DNA from: Aedes albopictus
Lineage: Eukaryota; Arthropoda; Insecta; Diptera; Culicidae
Direction of reading: 5' to 3'
NCBI RefSeq assembly: GCF_035046485.1
Contig: NC_085137.1
Span: 316,397,164-316,461,163 of the forward strand
Length of the DNA stretch: 64,000 nucleotides
Every line of letters begins with the position of its first letter. The stretch's first letter is position 1. Both the position numbers and the translations under genes were made by a program. The notes under the pieces were generated by a model, which worked only from the letters and a program-made list of their open reading frames with translations, was not told the origin of the DNA and made no database searches. Positions 31,801 to 43,637 of the stretch are shown one piece after another.

Positions 31801-33620
31801 GATATTTGATTGATTCACTTCGATTAGGCTTTGGTTTAGGTAGCTATTTCCAATTGTACATCTGTTTTTAATTTAAAACAGTACTTCCAGCCTTTTCAAC
31901 GATCCAATCGCATACCATAAAAAAGTAAAAAATGCAATACGAAACAAATTTTGTTCGTTGTAATGTTCAATGTTTACCGTACATCACCCAACAGAAATCC
32001 CTAAAACGTTTGCAATAACTCTTCCACTCATATCCATCACCCTCAAGTGCACCTATGCATGGTTGCAAATAGACATCTTATACATCTTTATAGCAACAGC
32101 AGCAGCAGCAGATTGATATCATAAAAACAGCAATTAGCCGCTCGCTCACTCGTCTCTTCGTCTAACAAATTATGAAAAGTATCCATCGTGGCGGCGCAGC
32201 ACAAAAAAAATCTAACGCCGCTAATCACACATCCGTTATAACGACGAAGACGACGACTACGAGAAACGGCGCGGCGGATGCAATTTTTCATCGCATATCT
32301 GCACCGTGAACCTATCTTAATTTGCTCGAACGTTTATGTAGACCAGAGACAAACGGACGTAACACTCAAATGACGAATCAAAAAATATTGTCACGAAGAC
32401 ATAACCGCTCGTAGTGAGCAAATGTCAAACAGGAACAAAAATGGCGAACATCAACCGAACGTTTGATTCAACCGTCAAAAAGGTGATCGATGGAAAGCGA
32501 GTAGAGTGTTAGATCTGGATATCTCTGTGTGTAGACGTTACTTTTGCAGGATGTCTATACTATGAACTACGGAAAACTTTCTCCATCATCATTATGTTGC
32601 AGCATGACAGTTATAGCACGTTGTAGTAGTCCGTCTGCTGGTATGTAGATAGGTAGATGACCATCGCTGCGATGTAGACTTGGTGTTGGACAAGCGATAA
32701 AGAAATTTCATTGAAGGGTGTGGGAGCTGAGCTATGAAGGGTTTTATTAGTTTTTACAATGTTTACACTCTCATAAAAGAATAATTTAATTCAGTTTATT
32801 AAGTTATACCCACTGGATGTGGATGGGGAAACAGTTACGTAGAAAACGTCGAGAAATATTCTGAAATCTTTTTTACTTTTTGTCGCAGAGAGTCTAAACT
32901 GGAACCTATTCTGTTTTTCAATTAGGTGTTCTGTGAACACTGCCACAGCTGTTCGTAGCAAATTCCTGAAAATTTATATTTTATGGAAACATTTCGTGTT
33001 ATCTGACTGAACTCTCCAACACATGATATGGCACAAATGGTTTTCATCAAGAAAATTGAAACCATACATACCTAAATGGAGTAATCCACCCTTCCGAGTG
33101 TATTTGAAGACGTAATGCTTCTGCTGTACGTTCAAGCTCGAAGATTACGGCAGCTCTGCACAAAAGCACGATTTTAATTTAATTTCGTGCTTCATGGTGG
33201 ATGCCGTTTCATGTTTAGTGTCGGGGATGCACTGCTCTGCTGGCATTCGTCTGACCACGAGACGAATGCAAGTGTTTGCAACTGCAGCTGGGAATTGTCC
33301 GGCGCCTCGGTCTCTTGTGTATCTTTCGCTTAATTACCCTAGCTACTGTGACTCAGCGACACAGAGGACTGAGTAAGTGGCCACGAATAATAGATGTAAA
33401 CAGATTACAAAACGGAGAAAGACTTTTGGACGGGTATTTTCGGAGTTCATGCGGATTACACTACGACACGTATGTTGGAAATGCAATAAGATTACTACAC
33501 ATACGCAAATTTTCATTTAACGTTTACATTAACATTTTCGAGGTAATTTGTTTCAAATAATCCAAGAAGAATTAAAATTGAATGAAAGATGACAAAGATA
33601 TCAACAAATCACTTTTCCAT
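31801..33620. other. No gene established
   Basis: Mostly unique-looking DNA. A (CAG)n-like run is at 32096-32111, and a GC-rich stretch with CGACGAAGACGACG lies at 32190-32290. Open frames are short and unrecognised. The GC-rich part may be host untranslated or regulatory sequence. Confidence 0.35.
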
Positions 33621-33629
33621 GTTTTACGA

Positions 33630-34068
33630 TAGTGACCCCAAATTTTTGGCCGATACATCATTTTGAGGGGTGACCCCAAACTTTTGGTCGATGACATCAA
33701 GGATTAATTTACCTAATAACTTTTATTTTCTAGATTTTTTAACTTAGTTATGTAAAAAGCAGTTGAAAGCTAATAGAAAAAGGGTTATAGTACCGCTCTC
33801 ATCTTAAAATTTGGCCGACCCAATTTCCAGCGACACTGCCGTAAGTTTTTATTCATTTTTTAGAAAATTTGGCAACTTTGGGTTAAGTTCACATACACAA
33901 TTTTTTGAAAAAGTTTCTTTTAAATCATGTTCAAAGTTTATTTGACTTATTATCTTTTGTATGAGACCTATAGGGTTTTGAAATCGGACGCAAATTGGCG
34001 AAAATATAGGCCTAAAAAATTACACGTTTTTGTGGGGGTGACCCTAAACTTTTGATCGGGAGTGTATG
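33630..34068. mobile_element. Mariner-type MITE remnant
   Basis: The words GTGACCCCAAACTTTTGGTC (left side, repeated) and GGGGGTGACCCTAAACTTTT followed by GATCGGGAGTGTA (right end) are typical of Tc1/mariner terminal repeats (TACACTCCCGACCAAAAG type). The right end stops at TA. The left end is degraded. Confidence 0.6.
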
Positions 34069-34154
34069 TACGTTGAGTTATTTGAAATTCACAAAATAAG
34101 TTATTTTATATTTTCTTTAGGCCATTCAGCAAGAACATGTTGAAGGTGAAGACT

Positions 34155-34345
34155 TCGATTACTGGTCGGTCCGGAAATTTTTCGTAAACGAAATATCCTT
34201 GATTTCCTTGGGCATAGTGTATCTTCGTGCCTGCCACTGTGGCACATGATGTACCAATGAAAAATGGCCATTGGCAAAGGATGGAGCTCTCAGTTAATAA
34301 TTGTGAACGTGATCATAGAATACTAGCTGAGAAGACTTTGAAAAG
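34155..34345 (+). mobile_element. Feilai-type SINE, 5'-truncated
   Basis: Starts inside the B-box region (GGTCGGTCC) and carries the body words TTCCTTGGGCATAGTGTATC and TTCGTGCCTGCCAC, then decays before a tail. Inactive copy. Confidence 0.7.
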
Positions 34346-35105
34346 CTATGCCCAAAAGTCTGCCTATGTATTCAGAATAACGACGCAGTAGGATAACTGT
34401 GGATAACTGCACATAACTGCATTCAGTTTGATGATTTGTTTATTACTGGAGACTTTAACCTTTTATGGGACATTCATGTTGTACTTGAATTCAGTAGTTG
34501 ATCTCTGTAAACGGTTTATCCAACAGCTGATATGTCAGTAAAGATTTTTTTGATTCTCGGAGAATGTTCACCGAGACTTCAGTTAACCATTACCGAGTCT
34601 CTGTGAACTTTACCGAGATCTCGGTAACAATTTGGATTACCGAGATATCGGCAAAGTTTTAAAACCATATCGGAGAAACTTTTACCGAGATTCAAGGAAA
34701 ATGATTACCGGATTCTCGGCGATCCGTTTGCTGAGGTCAGTACAAAATCTCATTACATCCAATCAAACTTTTTTTTGCACAAGGAGCCATAACGGTACTT
34801 GGGAGTATCTTATCGTTCTCAATGTATATCTTTGAGAAATCGGTCTTTTTTCCTTCTAAACCGTAGGGGGATAATCTGCAAACAGACACCCTAACAGGAA
34901 GGTTAGGATAGTGTGGGGCTGAGGCCGTCTTCTACTACAATAGTAGAAACCAGGACTACTCTCTCCTCGACCCACTAAGAAACACATTCCTATGGTCGCC
35001 AAACCCTACGTCGAAGTGTAACAGTATATGTTTATACGGTAAAATGACAATATGGAACGAGCTCACCGATAAATACCCGTCCAAGTGTCCAGTGATTTTG
35101 CTTTC
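34346..35105. repeat. TTACCGAGATCTCGGTAA-rich stretch, otherwise no gene
   Basis: Between 34540 and 34730 the word ACCGAGATCTCGGTAA and fragments recur in both orientations, similar in style to the MITE at 15608-15848. The rest is unassigned. Confidence 0.45.
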
Positions 35106-35113
35106 CCTATCAC

Positions 35114-35516
35114 CAAGGATGGGAACACTCACTTGCAAAGAGTTACACTCAGTTGCAGTTTTCTCACCTTAGAAGCGTGCAATCAAGAAACGTTGTATGG
35201 ACGACTTTTGCTTTGTGGTTTTGTCTTAAAGTTTGCCGAATAGAGTAGGGGTCGCACACGCATACCGAAGTCGTGAGGGAACTGAGAATGTAACTCTCCA
35301 CGAGGTGAATGTAAATTACATTCACCTCGTGGAGAGTTGCTTTCACAGCTTTGTCACAACTTTGGGATTCGTGTGCGACCCCTACTCTATTCGGCAAAGT
35401 TTTAGAAAAAAACACAAGGCAAAAGTCTTTCATGCATCGTTTCTTGATTGCACGCTTCTGAGCTGAAAAAATAACAAGTGAGTGTAACTCTTTGCAAGTG
35501 AGTGTTCCCATCCCTG
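35114..35516. mobile_element. Palindromic foldback MITE (hAT-like ends)
   Basis: Ends CAAGGATGGGAACACTCAC and, inverted, CAGGGATGGGAACACTCAC; 8-bp flanks CCTATCAC and CTTACCGC differ only by three transitions. The arms (about 200 bp) are homologous throughout and meet at a perfect 47-bp palindrome (35292-35338: 23-bp arms, one-base loop). Mirror-image open frames in the arms are not genes. hAT is inferred from end sequence and duplication length. Confidence 0.75.
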
Positions 35517-35748
35517 CTTACCGCTGACTGGCATCACCACAACGAATAAAACGGTTCCAGTTTCATACGAGTACCACGACACACATACAAAACGACAATG
35601 ACTGCGCGACCAAACCAAAGCAAAAAAAAGGGTCTCCCGCCGTCAGACAAAGCACACCAACAAAAGAAAAAAAAAGCAAATCAGCGTGACTCAGACACAA
35701 GAAATCATTGCAACAAAATCTTCTCGAGAAATTTCTGAAAAAATCTTT

Positions 35749-35912
35749 GGGGTGATACACAAGTTAAGTCATGCTAAAATCGACCTTTTTAAACCCCCCC
35801 CCCTCCCTCTATGTCACACTTTTTGTATGGGAGCCCACAAATTTTTGTATGAGTCGTCACGTTCTGCAAAACCCCCCTCCCCCTAAAAGCGTGACGTTAT
35901 TTGTGCACAGCA
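35749..35912. mobile_element. Short MITE, ACAAATTACGT type
   Basis: Starts GGGGTGATACACAAGTTAAG and ends GTGACGTTATTTGTGCAC. Internal ACCCCCC and GTCACGTT words match the copy at 15292-15469. Confidence 0.6.
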
Positions 35913-36512
35913 TTTTGAGAAAATTGTTTAAGAAATTCATGGAGAGATTCCTTGCGAAAGCCTTGCAGAAACTCTGAAGGATTTAGACTAGCACAAATTT
36001 TGATTTTCTTTTATGTCACTCCCGCCCTTTTGGAAAATTTTGGTAGGATCTTAGGATTTTGAAGGTTAACAAAAATAATTTATTTAAAAAAAATGGAGGT
36101 TAAATCTGAGTATGATGATTTTTCCTGATAATTTGGATATTTTTTCACCAACTTCTTTAATTATTTTTAACCTCCCCCCTCCCCCTTTAACGAGTCAACG
36201 AGCACTGCCATAGAAGAAGAAAATGATATTTGCTCCGGCCTTATTGTTCAAAATCACGGATTTTTTAATCCTGGAAAGCCTTAAGCATCCTTGGATTGTT
36301 CCTATATTTCTGAAAAGAAAATACTGAAACTCCTAAAGAAATCCTCAGAGAAATGTGTGAAGCATTCCTTGGCTAAATCTTTACAGAAATACCTAGAATT
36401 TTTTTTTTTAGAAATCCTGGAGAAAATTCTTGAACAAAAACGCAATAAAAGTTCATAAATTCCATGAATATACATATGCAGGTATCCATCAAAAAAGATC
36501 CTGGAAGATATC
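35913..36512. repeat. Degenerate AAATTCCTGAAGAA-type repeat
   Basis: Loose repetition of GAAATTCNTGGAG / AAATCCTGAAGAA words. No gene. Confidence 0.45.
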
Positions 36513-37721
36513 CTCGAGCAGAGGAAAATATCAAAATAATAACAACGGAATCACAAAACCTGTTTTTATACCTCTGTTTGTTATTATGAACTTATTAAGT
36601 CATCACCGTTCTATAACATGTTCTGTTGGGCAATCTTATTTTGTTATGATCGTGCTCTTCGTATATTTTCTTTAACATGTTTTGTTGTAGCACAAGTTCA
36701 GTTATTATTGTGTCATTGAGACTAGTACAAATATTTGATCAATAATATTACAACATAACTAGCTTTGCAATCAAAACTACACCATTCGAGATTTTCGTTG
36801 TTCACAGCATTCCGTGAGGAGCTGTAAGAGAAAATATTATTTTGTCATCAGTTCCTCTTCTTACTGACATAACGTTACAGTGCCAACTTATCAGCCTTTT
36901 GTTTTATAAGCACTTTGAAAAGTATACCTGTTTTTTCCCAGTTTCAGTTAGGTATGAATACGAAAATAGAGAGTGTAATAGAGTGTTAGCCATTTTATGA
37001 AACATTTTGGATCAACTAGTGGAATTCAACGACGAACAACACATTTTCGACAAAAATGTAAAAAAATAAGTCATCAAGAACTCCATTGATTATTTTTAGA
37101 CATTTTATTTTTATTGATTTCACTGCATCGAGCCCACTTAGATTAACTAGGATAAATGTGTCAATCAATGAGGTAATAATGTAAATTAATCTCTTAAACA
37201 ATGAACCACCTAATAAAGGGTTTCAAAACGACGGTAGTTTTTCATCGTAAGTTGTTATGAAAATAAACGAGAGCTATTGTTTGTCTCTGTTTTCGATAAG
37301 AAATCGCTTGCGACAACAATAGCGTCCCAATTATGAATGAAACATTTAACAATAGATCCTATTATTGCGTATCCCATTGAGTGCATATGGGACTTTGGAG
37401 GAGTTCCTATCCGCAACAGAAAAAAAAGCAAATTTTGTTTTCAGATTGTTATCAATAACGTATTCATATCAAAATTTGATATTGAAATATTTTCAAAATT
37501 CGCTGTTATTAAGTTGTTATTGAAACTAACAAAACATGTTATTGAACAGGTCTTCCAGGAACATTTTTTTGTTATAATATTTGTGATTTTGCCGCTTATG
37601 ACAAACAAGTTTATAACAGGATATGTTATGTAAATAACATGAAAATAACTCTTCCCGCTACTCAGTTATTTTTCCAAAATAACAAATTTTATTATGCTGT
37701 TGATATTCCCTTCTGTTCGGG
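36513..37721. mobile_element. 1.2-kb CCCGAGCAGA-end element
   Basis: Left end CTCGAGCAGAGGAAAATATC and right end GATATTCCCTTCTGTTCGGG pair as inverted repeats, with TC on both sides. The interior is AT-rich with many GTTATT/AATAAC words like the 0.5-kb copies at 2-3.6 kb, but is about 2.5 times longer. No transposase motif, so this is a longer nonautonomous relative. Confidence 0.7.
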
Positions 37722-39645
37722 TCTTGTATTATATATTCATAAAAATAGCTTCAAAAATTCTTGCAAAAGTTTAAACAGTGATCACTGGAAATAATATCAT
37801 AAATAAGCTCCTGAAAGAATGTCTGAAATCTTTACAAAAATTGCTGAAGAAATCCTTGAAGAAATTATTTCTGGAGTTTTTTTTAAGAAATCCTAAGGAA
37901 ACTTCCTACTGGACTATTTAAAATAAATCCTGGACATTTTTTTTTATTTTCTAACGAGAAATAATTCCATAGAAATTCTGAAACAAAGTCTAGGGAGGGA
38001 TCATCAAAGAAAATTTTGAATGAATGCTTGGACGGAGTTGTTGAAAGAATTACTGCATAAATCAACGATTGAATCAAAATTGAAAAAAAAGTCCCTTAAA
38101 AATCCTGGGGAAATTCTATGAAACATTCCAGCACAACTCCTTTCGAGAAACTGTTGGAGAAACCCTAAGAAATCCTGAACGAATTCTTAAATGTGTAAAA
38201 AAAGGACTTGCAGATAATCATAAAGAAACTAAATACTCGATAAATTTCTTGAGAAACAAAAATTGCTTCTCTTTTTTTTTGATAGAGGTCTTTCCTTGGA
38301 CAATTTTACAGAAATCCTTGGGAAAACTCTGGAGGATTTTTTTTTTGTAAAAATTCTAAGTTGAATTGATGAGAAAAATTCTCTCGGAATTCTTAATGCA
38401 TTTTCTTGTAGACATGTCTGGTTTGCGATAAAATTACAAAAAAAATCCTGGATTTTTTTAAAAATTCCTGGATTTTTTTAAAAATTCCTGCAATAAAAAC
38501 TTAGACATTATTGTGGATCCAAAAATTCCAAGAGAAACCTACGAATAATTCAGGAGGAATTATTGAAAAATAATTTCCATAGAAGTTCTCAAAGAAGTGT
38601 TTAAACTAATTGGAGGGGGAATTTCTGAATTAATTAAAAAAATCCTAAGAAATGCTTGAAATCTAAGAATTTTCCTCGCGGATCGCTTAAACAAAATTCT
38701 TAAAAAAGTTTTGAGAACTTACTTGAGAAATTCTCGTTGAATTTTTTTTGAATATTTAGCGAAGGACATTGAAAATATTCCCGAAGAAATCTTAGAATAC
38801 AATCTCAAAGAAACAGTTCAAATTTCTTTTGTACGAAACCTCAACAACTTTGTTATAACCTCAAAAAAAAACAGAAGAAACCCCAGAGAAACTCCAGGAT
38901 GGACCATTGGGGATCCTTAGAGAAATGTTTAAAAAATTCATTCGAGCGATTCGTAGTAAAAGACAGTTGGACAATCTCTTTAGGGCAATTTTCAAGAAGA
39001 AATGTATACAAATTCTTCAAAAAACGGAGCGGAGGATATGTTGGAAATTTCCAACATTTAAAATAAATTGTGGAGAACTAATTGAAGGATATCCTATAAA
39101 AAAAATTCTAGCTACTCCTGGAGGAACCCTTACAAACTATCGGGTGATTTTTTTGGAGATATATCATAAACGAATTCCTGCAGAAATCTATGGATTATAA
39201 AATTGCGGATTCAATGAAAAGATGATCGAAGTTCCAGTATAATTGCTGAAGGAATTTTTGATGAACCTCTGACAGAATTCAGGACTAGAAAGGATGGAAG
39301 ATCTAAAAGAATTTCTGGAGCAGCTGCTGGAACTCATACTTGAAGGAATTCTACTGAGAATTTCTGGAAAATTTTGTCAAAATTCTGGTGGAACTTCTAG
39401 AAGTATTTCTAGAGAAACTCCAAGCTGCATTTGTTGAACATGTTCAGTTTGAATTCTCTTTCGAATACGCGGAGGAACTCTCAACAGAAGGAATTTATGT
39501 CAGAATTGCTTGGCATAGTTTTAGAAGAATTTCCATCTAAGCTTTTAAAGCAAGTTATGAGAATTTTCATTGGAAATCTACAATTTCTACAGCGTTTAAA
39601 ATATCTTGATCTCCTATATGACTGCTTCTTCTTCTTTACTGGTGT
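37722..39645. repeat. Degenerate AAATTCCTGAAGAAATCC array
   Basis: Nearly 2 kb of loose repeats around words such as GAAATCCTGGAGAA and AATTCTTGAAGAAA, with a short exact tandem (CCTGGATTTTTTTAAAAATT twice at about 38446-38485). Similar DNA fills 9300-10090, 45935-46370 and 48300-48900. No reading frame is convincing. Confidence 0.5.
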
Positions 39646-40199
39646 TGTTACGTTTGTAAATTGTTGTGAACATTTTGTCAGTTTATTTTGTATGTTATAC
39701 TTAGGGTTGTACATCTGTCCCTGAATTTTAATGTGCATTTGTAGTGCTCCAAAAATTTTAGGAGTGATCCAGTACAAAACACACAAGCCGTCCCCTAACA
39801 CGGACATCAAATTGTAGACGGTCTTGTGTTGTTGCTCAGACCGGGATGCCCGATTAGGATTAGTTTTCCTAGACAAAACCAAGCTATGAACACAGCATCA
39901 AATGCTGTGAACTAAAAGGCAAACTGCCAAATAAAATACAATTCCAGGATGACTGATGAACCAAGAACAATAATGAAACCTCGTCATCCTGCGATTGGAC
40001 TACGTTATCTATTTAGATAACTGGGCACAATTTATGTTATGTATGTGTTGCATGTTGGTGTTTTGTGCATTTATAATGTTCCATTTTATTTTGCGTATCT
40101 AAGTTCCCAGACGTGGGGCCCGATACGGAGAATAATATGTGCATTTTTAAGGTTCCAATGTACTATTTGTTACATGCTGGTGTTGTGTTTTCGTTACAT

Positions 40200-40217
40200 T
40201 GGCGCCCAACGTGGGGC
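40200..40217 (+). promoter_or_regulatory. Primer-binding site for tRNA-Lys
   Basis: TGGCGCCCAACGTGGGGC starts one base after the LTR end (CGTTACA). A partial second copy, TGGCGCCCAAC, is at 40258-40268, because the LTR end plus primer site is tandemly duplicated with a 58-bp period. Confidence 0.7.
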
Positions 40218-40645
40218 GTTGTGCATTTATAAGGTTCCAATGTACTATTCGTTACATTGGCGCCCAACTAAAAAACCCACGTTCATGTTATAGTTTATTG
40301 TTTCTTTGTTGATCCATCTGGTTTAGGTTAGGTAAACTTAGAGTAGATCAGATATGAGTGTCCGCAACAGTAAAGATAGATGAAGATTAAATGCTTGGTT
40401 GATGGCAGTTCTTTGGCCGTTGCTTAATGGCGTTAGATCATACCCTTTGCCAGGATTCGCTGGCGTTATTAGTTTTAAGTTAGCTTGGTGGCAATTAGTT
40501 TAAGGTTAGCCTGGTGGCAATTTAACTCGCGGAGTTATCTGGTAAGCGTTTGGCTTACGTATTTTAGTTAGTCTGGTGACACCAAATGAAATGATCATCG
40601 CTGCCATCAACCGACCACTTGAAAGAATGGTAAATAGGAATGTTT

Positions 40646-40796
40646 AAGAATTTTTCAAGAATCGCGATTTCGATTCTTGAAAAATTCTTCCGCTGTTGCT
40701 GGTGTTGTGTTACGTTTGTAAATTAGTTGTGACGTATGTAAAGTAGTTTTAAGAATTTTCCATGAATTGGAGAATGCAATTCATGGAAAATTCTTC
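40646..40796. repeat. Two near-perfect hairpins just upstream of the 3' LTR
   Basis: AAGAATTTTTCAAGAATCG pairs with CGATTCTTGAAAAATTCTT (about 40648-40690), and AAGAATTTTCCATGAATT pairs with AATTCATGGAAAATTCTT (about 40752-40796). Each is followed by a GTTGC spacer and TGTTACG(TTT), so the module 'hairpin plus LTR start' is duplicated. Confidence 0.75.
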
Positions 40797-41487
40797 GATT
40801 GTTGCATGGAGTGTGTTACGTTTGTAAATTGTTGTGAACATTTTGTCTGTTTATTTTGTATGTTCTACTAAGGTTTGTACATTTGTCCCTGAAATTTAAT
40901 GTGCATTTGTAGCGCTCCAAAAATTTCAGGAGCGATCCAGTACAAAACGCACAAGCCGTCCCCTAACACGGACATCAAATTGTAGACGGTCTTGTGTTGT
41001 TGCCCGAATCTGGATGCCCCCTTAGGGTTAGAAATTCCTAGACCAAAACAAGCTATGAATGCAGCAACAGATGCTGCGAACTAAAAGGCGAACTGCCAAA
41101 CAAAATACAATTCTAGGATGACTGATTAGTCAAGAATAATTGTGAAACCTCGTCATCCTGGGTTCGGACTTCGTTATCCATATGGATAACTGGGCACAAT
41201 TAATGTTATCTGTTGCATGTTTGTGTTTTGTACATTTGTAACGTTCCATTTTGTTTTTCGTACTTAAGTTCCCAGACGTGGGGCCCGATATGGAAAATAA
41301 AACGCGCATTTGTAAGGCTCCAATGTATTCGTTATACTGTGCATCCTTTTTTCTGATTTATTTTATTGTTGCTTTACAGATTCTTACGAACCCGATCCGA
41401 TACGACACATATTTCGAAAGGTATTGTCAGGGAATCAGTCATCAAACACGTCTAACTTTTATTGCTATTTTTTAATATTCTAGGATT

Positions 41488-41671
41488 TTTTTAATTTTTT
41501 TTGATCTGTATTAACGAGATTTTTAGCCCTAGGCTAGTTCATCTCGGGACTCACGCTTTACTTCCCTTCTGAAGGAAGAACTCACATTTTGAGAGTATGT
41601 CGGGAGTGGGATTCGATCCCAGGTCCTCGGCGTGATAGTCAAGTGTTCTATCCATCACACCAGGTCCGCTC
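41488..41671 (-). mobile_element. tRNA-derived SINE (GGACCTGGTGTGATGG head), copy 1
   Basis: On the minus strand: head GCGGACCTGGTGTGATGG, B box GGGATCGAATCCC, then CGGAAGGGAAGTAAAGCGTG-like body, and an end rich in A (ATCTCGTTAATACAGATC). The direct repeat CTAGGATT flanks it (41480-41487 and 41672-41679). Confidence 0.85.
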
Positions 41672-41699
41672 CTAGGATTGATCACCGCATGTCTTTTTG

Positions 41700-42520
41700 T
41701 TTTTTTTTTATATTTATGAAACTCTTTGAATGGTTCGTCACCGAGGAGTCGAATTCTTCTTCACGCAGGAAAATGGCGCTTGTTTGAAACTATAAAACGC
41801 ATGGTTGATTTTCAAACTGAGAATTTACTTATTCCAAAGTTATATTTAATTGTTTTCATTTAGAGTTTATCGATAAAAACAACCGATTACCATCATTTCA
41901 AATAATGTCAAAAATTTCATTTGTTTCAACAAATTAAAAACCATAAACATGGTCCGAAAGCACTCACACATCTATAAAATGCTTACCCCAACATCGCCAC
42001 AACGAAGAAGGTGTAGCAAATACATCACGCCAACTTCCAAGTGCAGCTTTGGCCGTGATGGATAACGCGCAGGTACTCACGACAGCATCCACAAAAAGTT
42101 GATCGGTTTCGCCTGTTTTGTCTTTTTTTAGTCGTTCTCCTCCCCATCCGCTTTCCGACGCTCTAAAAATAGATTTTCGAACCGCCGCCGTCACCAACAC
42201 AATCACATTCCGGGTTTGTTAGTGGCAAAAGTACAGTCGTTTGAATCAATCCATTATTTCATGTTGAAAATACCACATCTCTATTTGTTTTAACAAACTG
42301 TCAAAAATTTCGACAAATGAAAATATTTGTATTATCAAACAATAGAACAGTTCAGTTTAAACTAGAAATCTGTTTGTCGCTATAGTAAACTGAAAAATCG
42401 GTTGATTTGAACTAGAATTTAATTGTGTTTACAATTTATTCTTCTGCATGTTGGTTAGCGTTTCTGTTAAAACGCTATAGTTCTCAAAACAGCTTACATT
42501 TTTTTTTTGTATACAGTATC
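41700..42520. other. No gene seen
   Basis: AT-rich. GTCAAAAATTTC words occur in related sequences at 41905 and 42300, suggesting decayed repeats. The 41964-42206 minus frame has no recognisable content. Confidence 0.35.
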
Positions 42521-42528
42521 CCATAAAT

Positions 42529-42965
42529 CAGGGGTTCTCAACCTTTTTGAGGTGGCGACCCCCTTTACGAATTGTCGAAACATCTAGAAAAAATATGAGT
42601 AAAATGAACGAAACCGAGTTTTTTCGGTACAGTGACGTAGCCAGATATTTACTGTGGGAGGGATTTTCGACGATCAATGATAGGTTTTTTTTTTATTCGA
42701 CACTCACATTTCGTTAACAATGATTTCATGTTTATTCAATTTGAGTCGTAGTTGGAAAATAGCAGCGCATCCGATTTTTTTTCTTCTGAAGGCGTTTTAT
42801 ACTGAAAATTTGTTCCTCAAATTGTGGCTTTTGAGGGCCGCGGTATACAAAATTGGTTTTTTTTATAATTTGCACAAAATAGTACATTTTTTTGTAATAT
42901 CGCGGCTCCCCAGGACTGGCTTCACGGCCCCCAGAGTGCCGCGGACCACCGGTTGGGAACCCGTG
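42529..42965. mobile_element. hAT-like MITE, 437 bp
   Basis: Ends CAGGGGTTCTCAACCTTTTT and, inverted, CACGGGTTCCCAACCGGTGG, with an exact 8-bp duplication CCATAAAT (42521-42528 and 42966-42973). GC-rich subterminal blocks (GGCCCCCAGAGTGCCGCGG) are typical of hAT copies. No transposase. Confidence 0.88.
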
Positions 42966-42973
42966 CCATAAAT

Positions 42974-43637
42974 GGAACTGAGTTCGGGCGCACATAAGCA
43001 ATATCTGATCTTGCAATATCTGATCTTGCAATAACGGAACAGCAACTGTGGGTGTTCTTATTCATGTTCACAATTAACGAAAATGAATTAATAAATAACA
43101 AACACAACTTACTAAATAAAAAACAAAAGTTACCTCACCCAAAATCAATGACACATACATAACTCCACTCCACTTATTCGATACTCCAGAGTAGGAGTGC
43201 TTGCCAGCGAACAAAACCCCATAGGCCACTAAATCCTATTAGAAATCAATTTGTCGCCTAATTGGCCACAGTAATCATAATAACTTTTCCACTTGCCATT
43301 GTCATGGGGGACACATCATCGGAGACTTCTCGTCAAAGTTTTTGCGACAGACAGTCAGTTACAGACTCAGTCACAAACAAAAAATAATGCGCACACAGAG
43401 AGCTGTGTCGCCGACTGACAATAAAAAAAAGTTGTCTCCTATGAAAGGAGCCATCACCAACGAAACCGGTGAAGCATACACAGTGAGTGTGTTGTAAACG
43501 TAAACATTTCTTTTTGTCTATGGGAAAAAAGCGCGCTGGGCGCGTCTATGAAACTACGACTGCAAACCGAGGAACAAAGTACCCAGTGTTGCTCCGTTTC
43601 AGTTTTTCTTTTTTATAATTTTCAGTGAAGCTGGAAA
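42974..43637 (+). other. Repeat-poor stretch, possible 5' side of a small gene
   Basis: Contains a short tandem ATCTGATCTTGCAAT (43004-43033). From 43300 the sequence is repeat-free and includes TCAGTTTTTCTTTTTTATAA and TTTTCAG just before the candidate start at 43638. No TATA box is obvious. Confidence 0.3.

Larger units (their letters stand above)
39646..41340 (+). mobile_element. Nonautonomous LTR retroelement with tRNA-Lys-type primer-binding site
   Basis: Direct repeats of about 530 bp (39646-40198 and 40814-about 41340) both begin TGTTACGTTTGTAAATTGTT and share the blocks GCACAAGCCGTCCCCTAACA (approximately) and AGACGTGGGGCCCGAT. Just after the first repeat lies TGGCGCCCAACGTGGGGC, an 18-base match to the primer-binding site for the lysine tRNA used by many retroelements. 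The internal part is only about 615 bp and has no gag or pol, so it depends on another element. The 3' copy looks degraded at its end and no clear flanking duplication was found. Confidence 0.7.

Noticed and set aside
35164..35511. 115-codon minus frame and a similar plus frame (MPNRVGVAHA...)
   Set aside because: Both are the two arms of the same palindrome, so they resemble each other by structure, not because they encode proteins.
39481..39882. 133-codon minus frame
   Set aside because: It runs across the start of the LTR and the degenerate repeat; the same LTR segment in the second copy does not keep it.
42863..43045. Frames across CTGATCTTGCAATAT repeats
   Set aside because: They overlap a hAT-like MITE end and a 15-bp tandem, giving repetitive peptides (YCKIRYCKIRYC).
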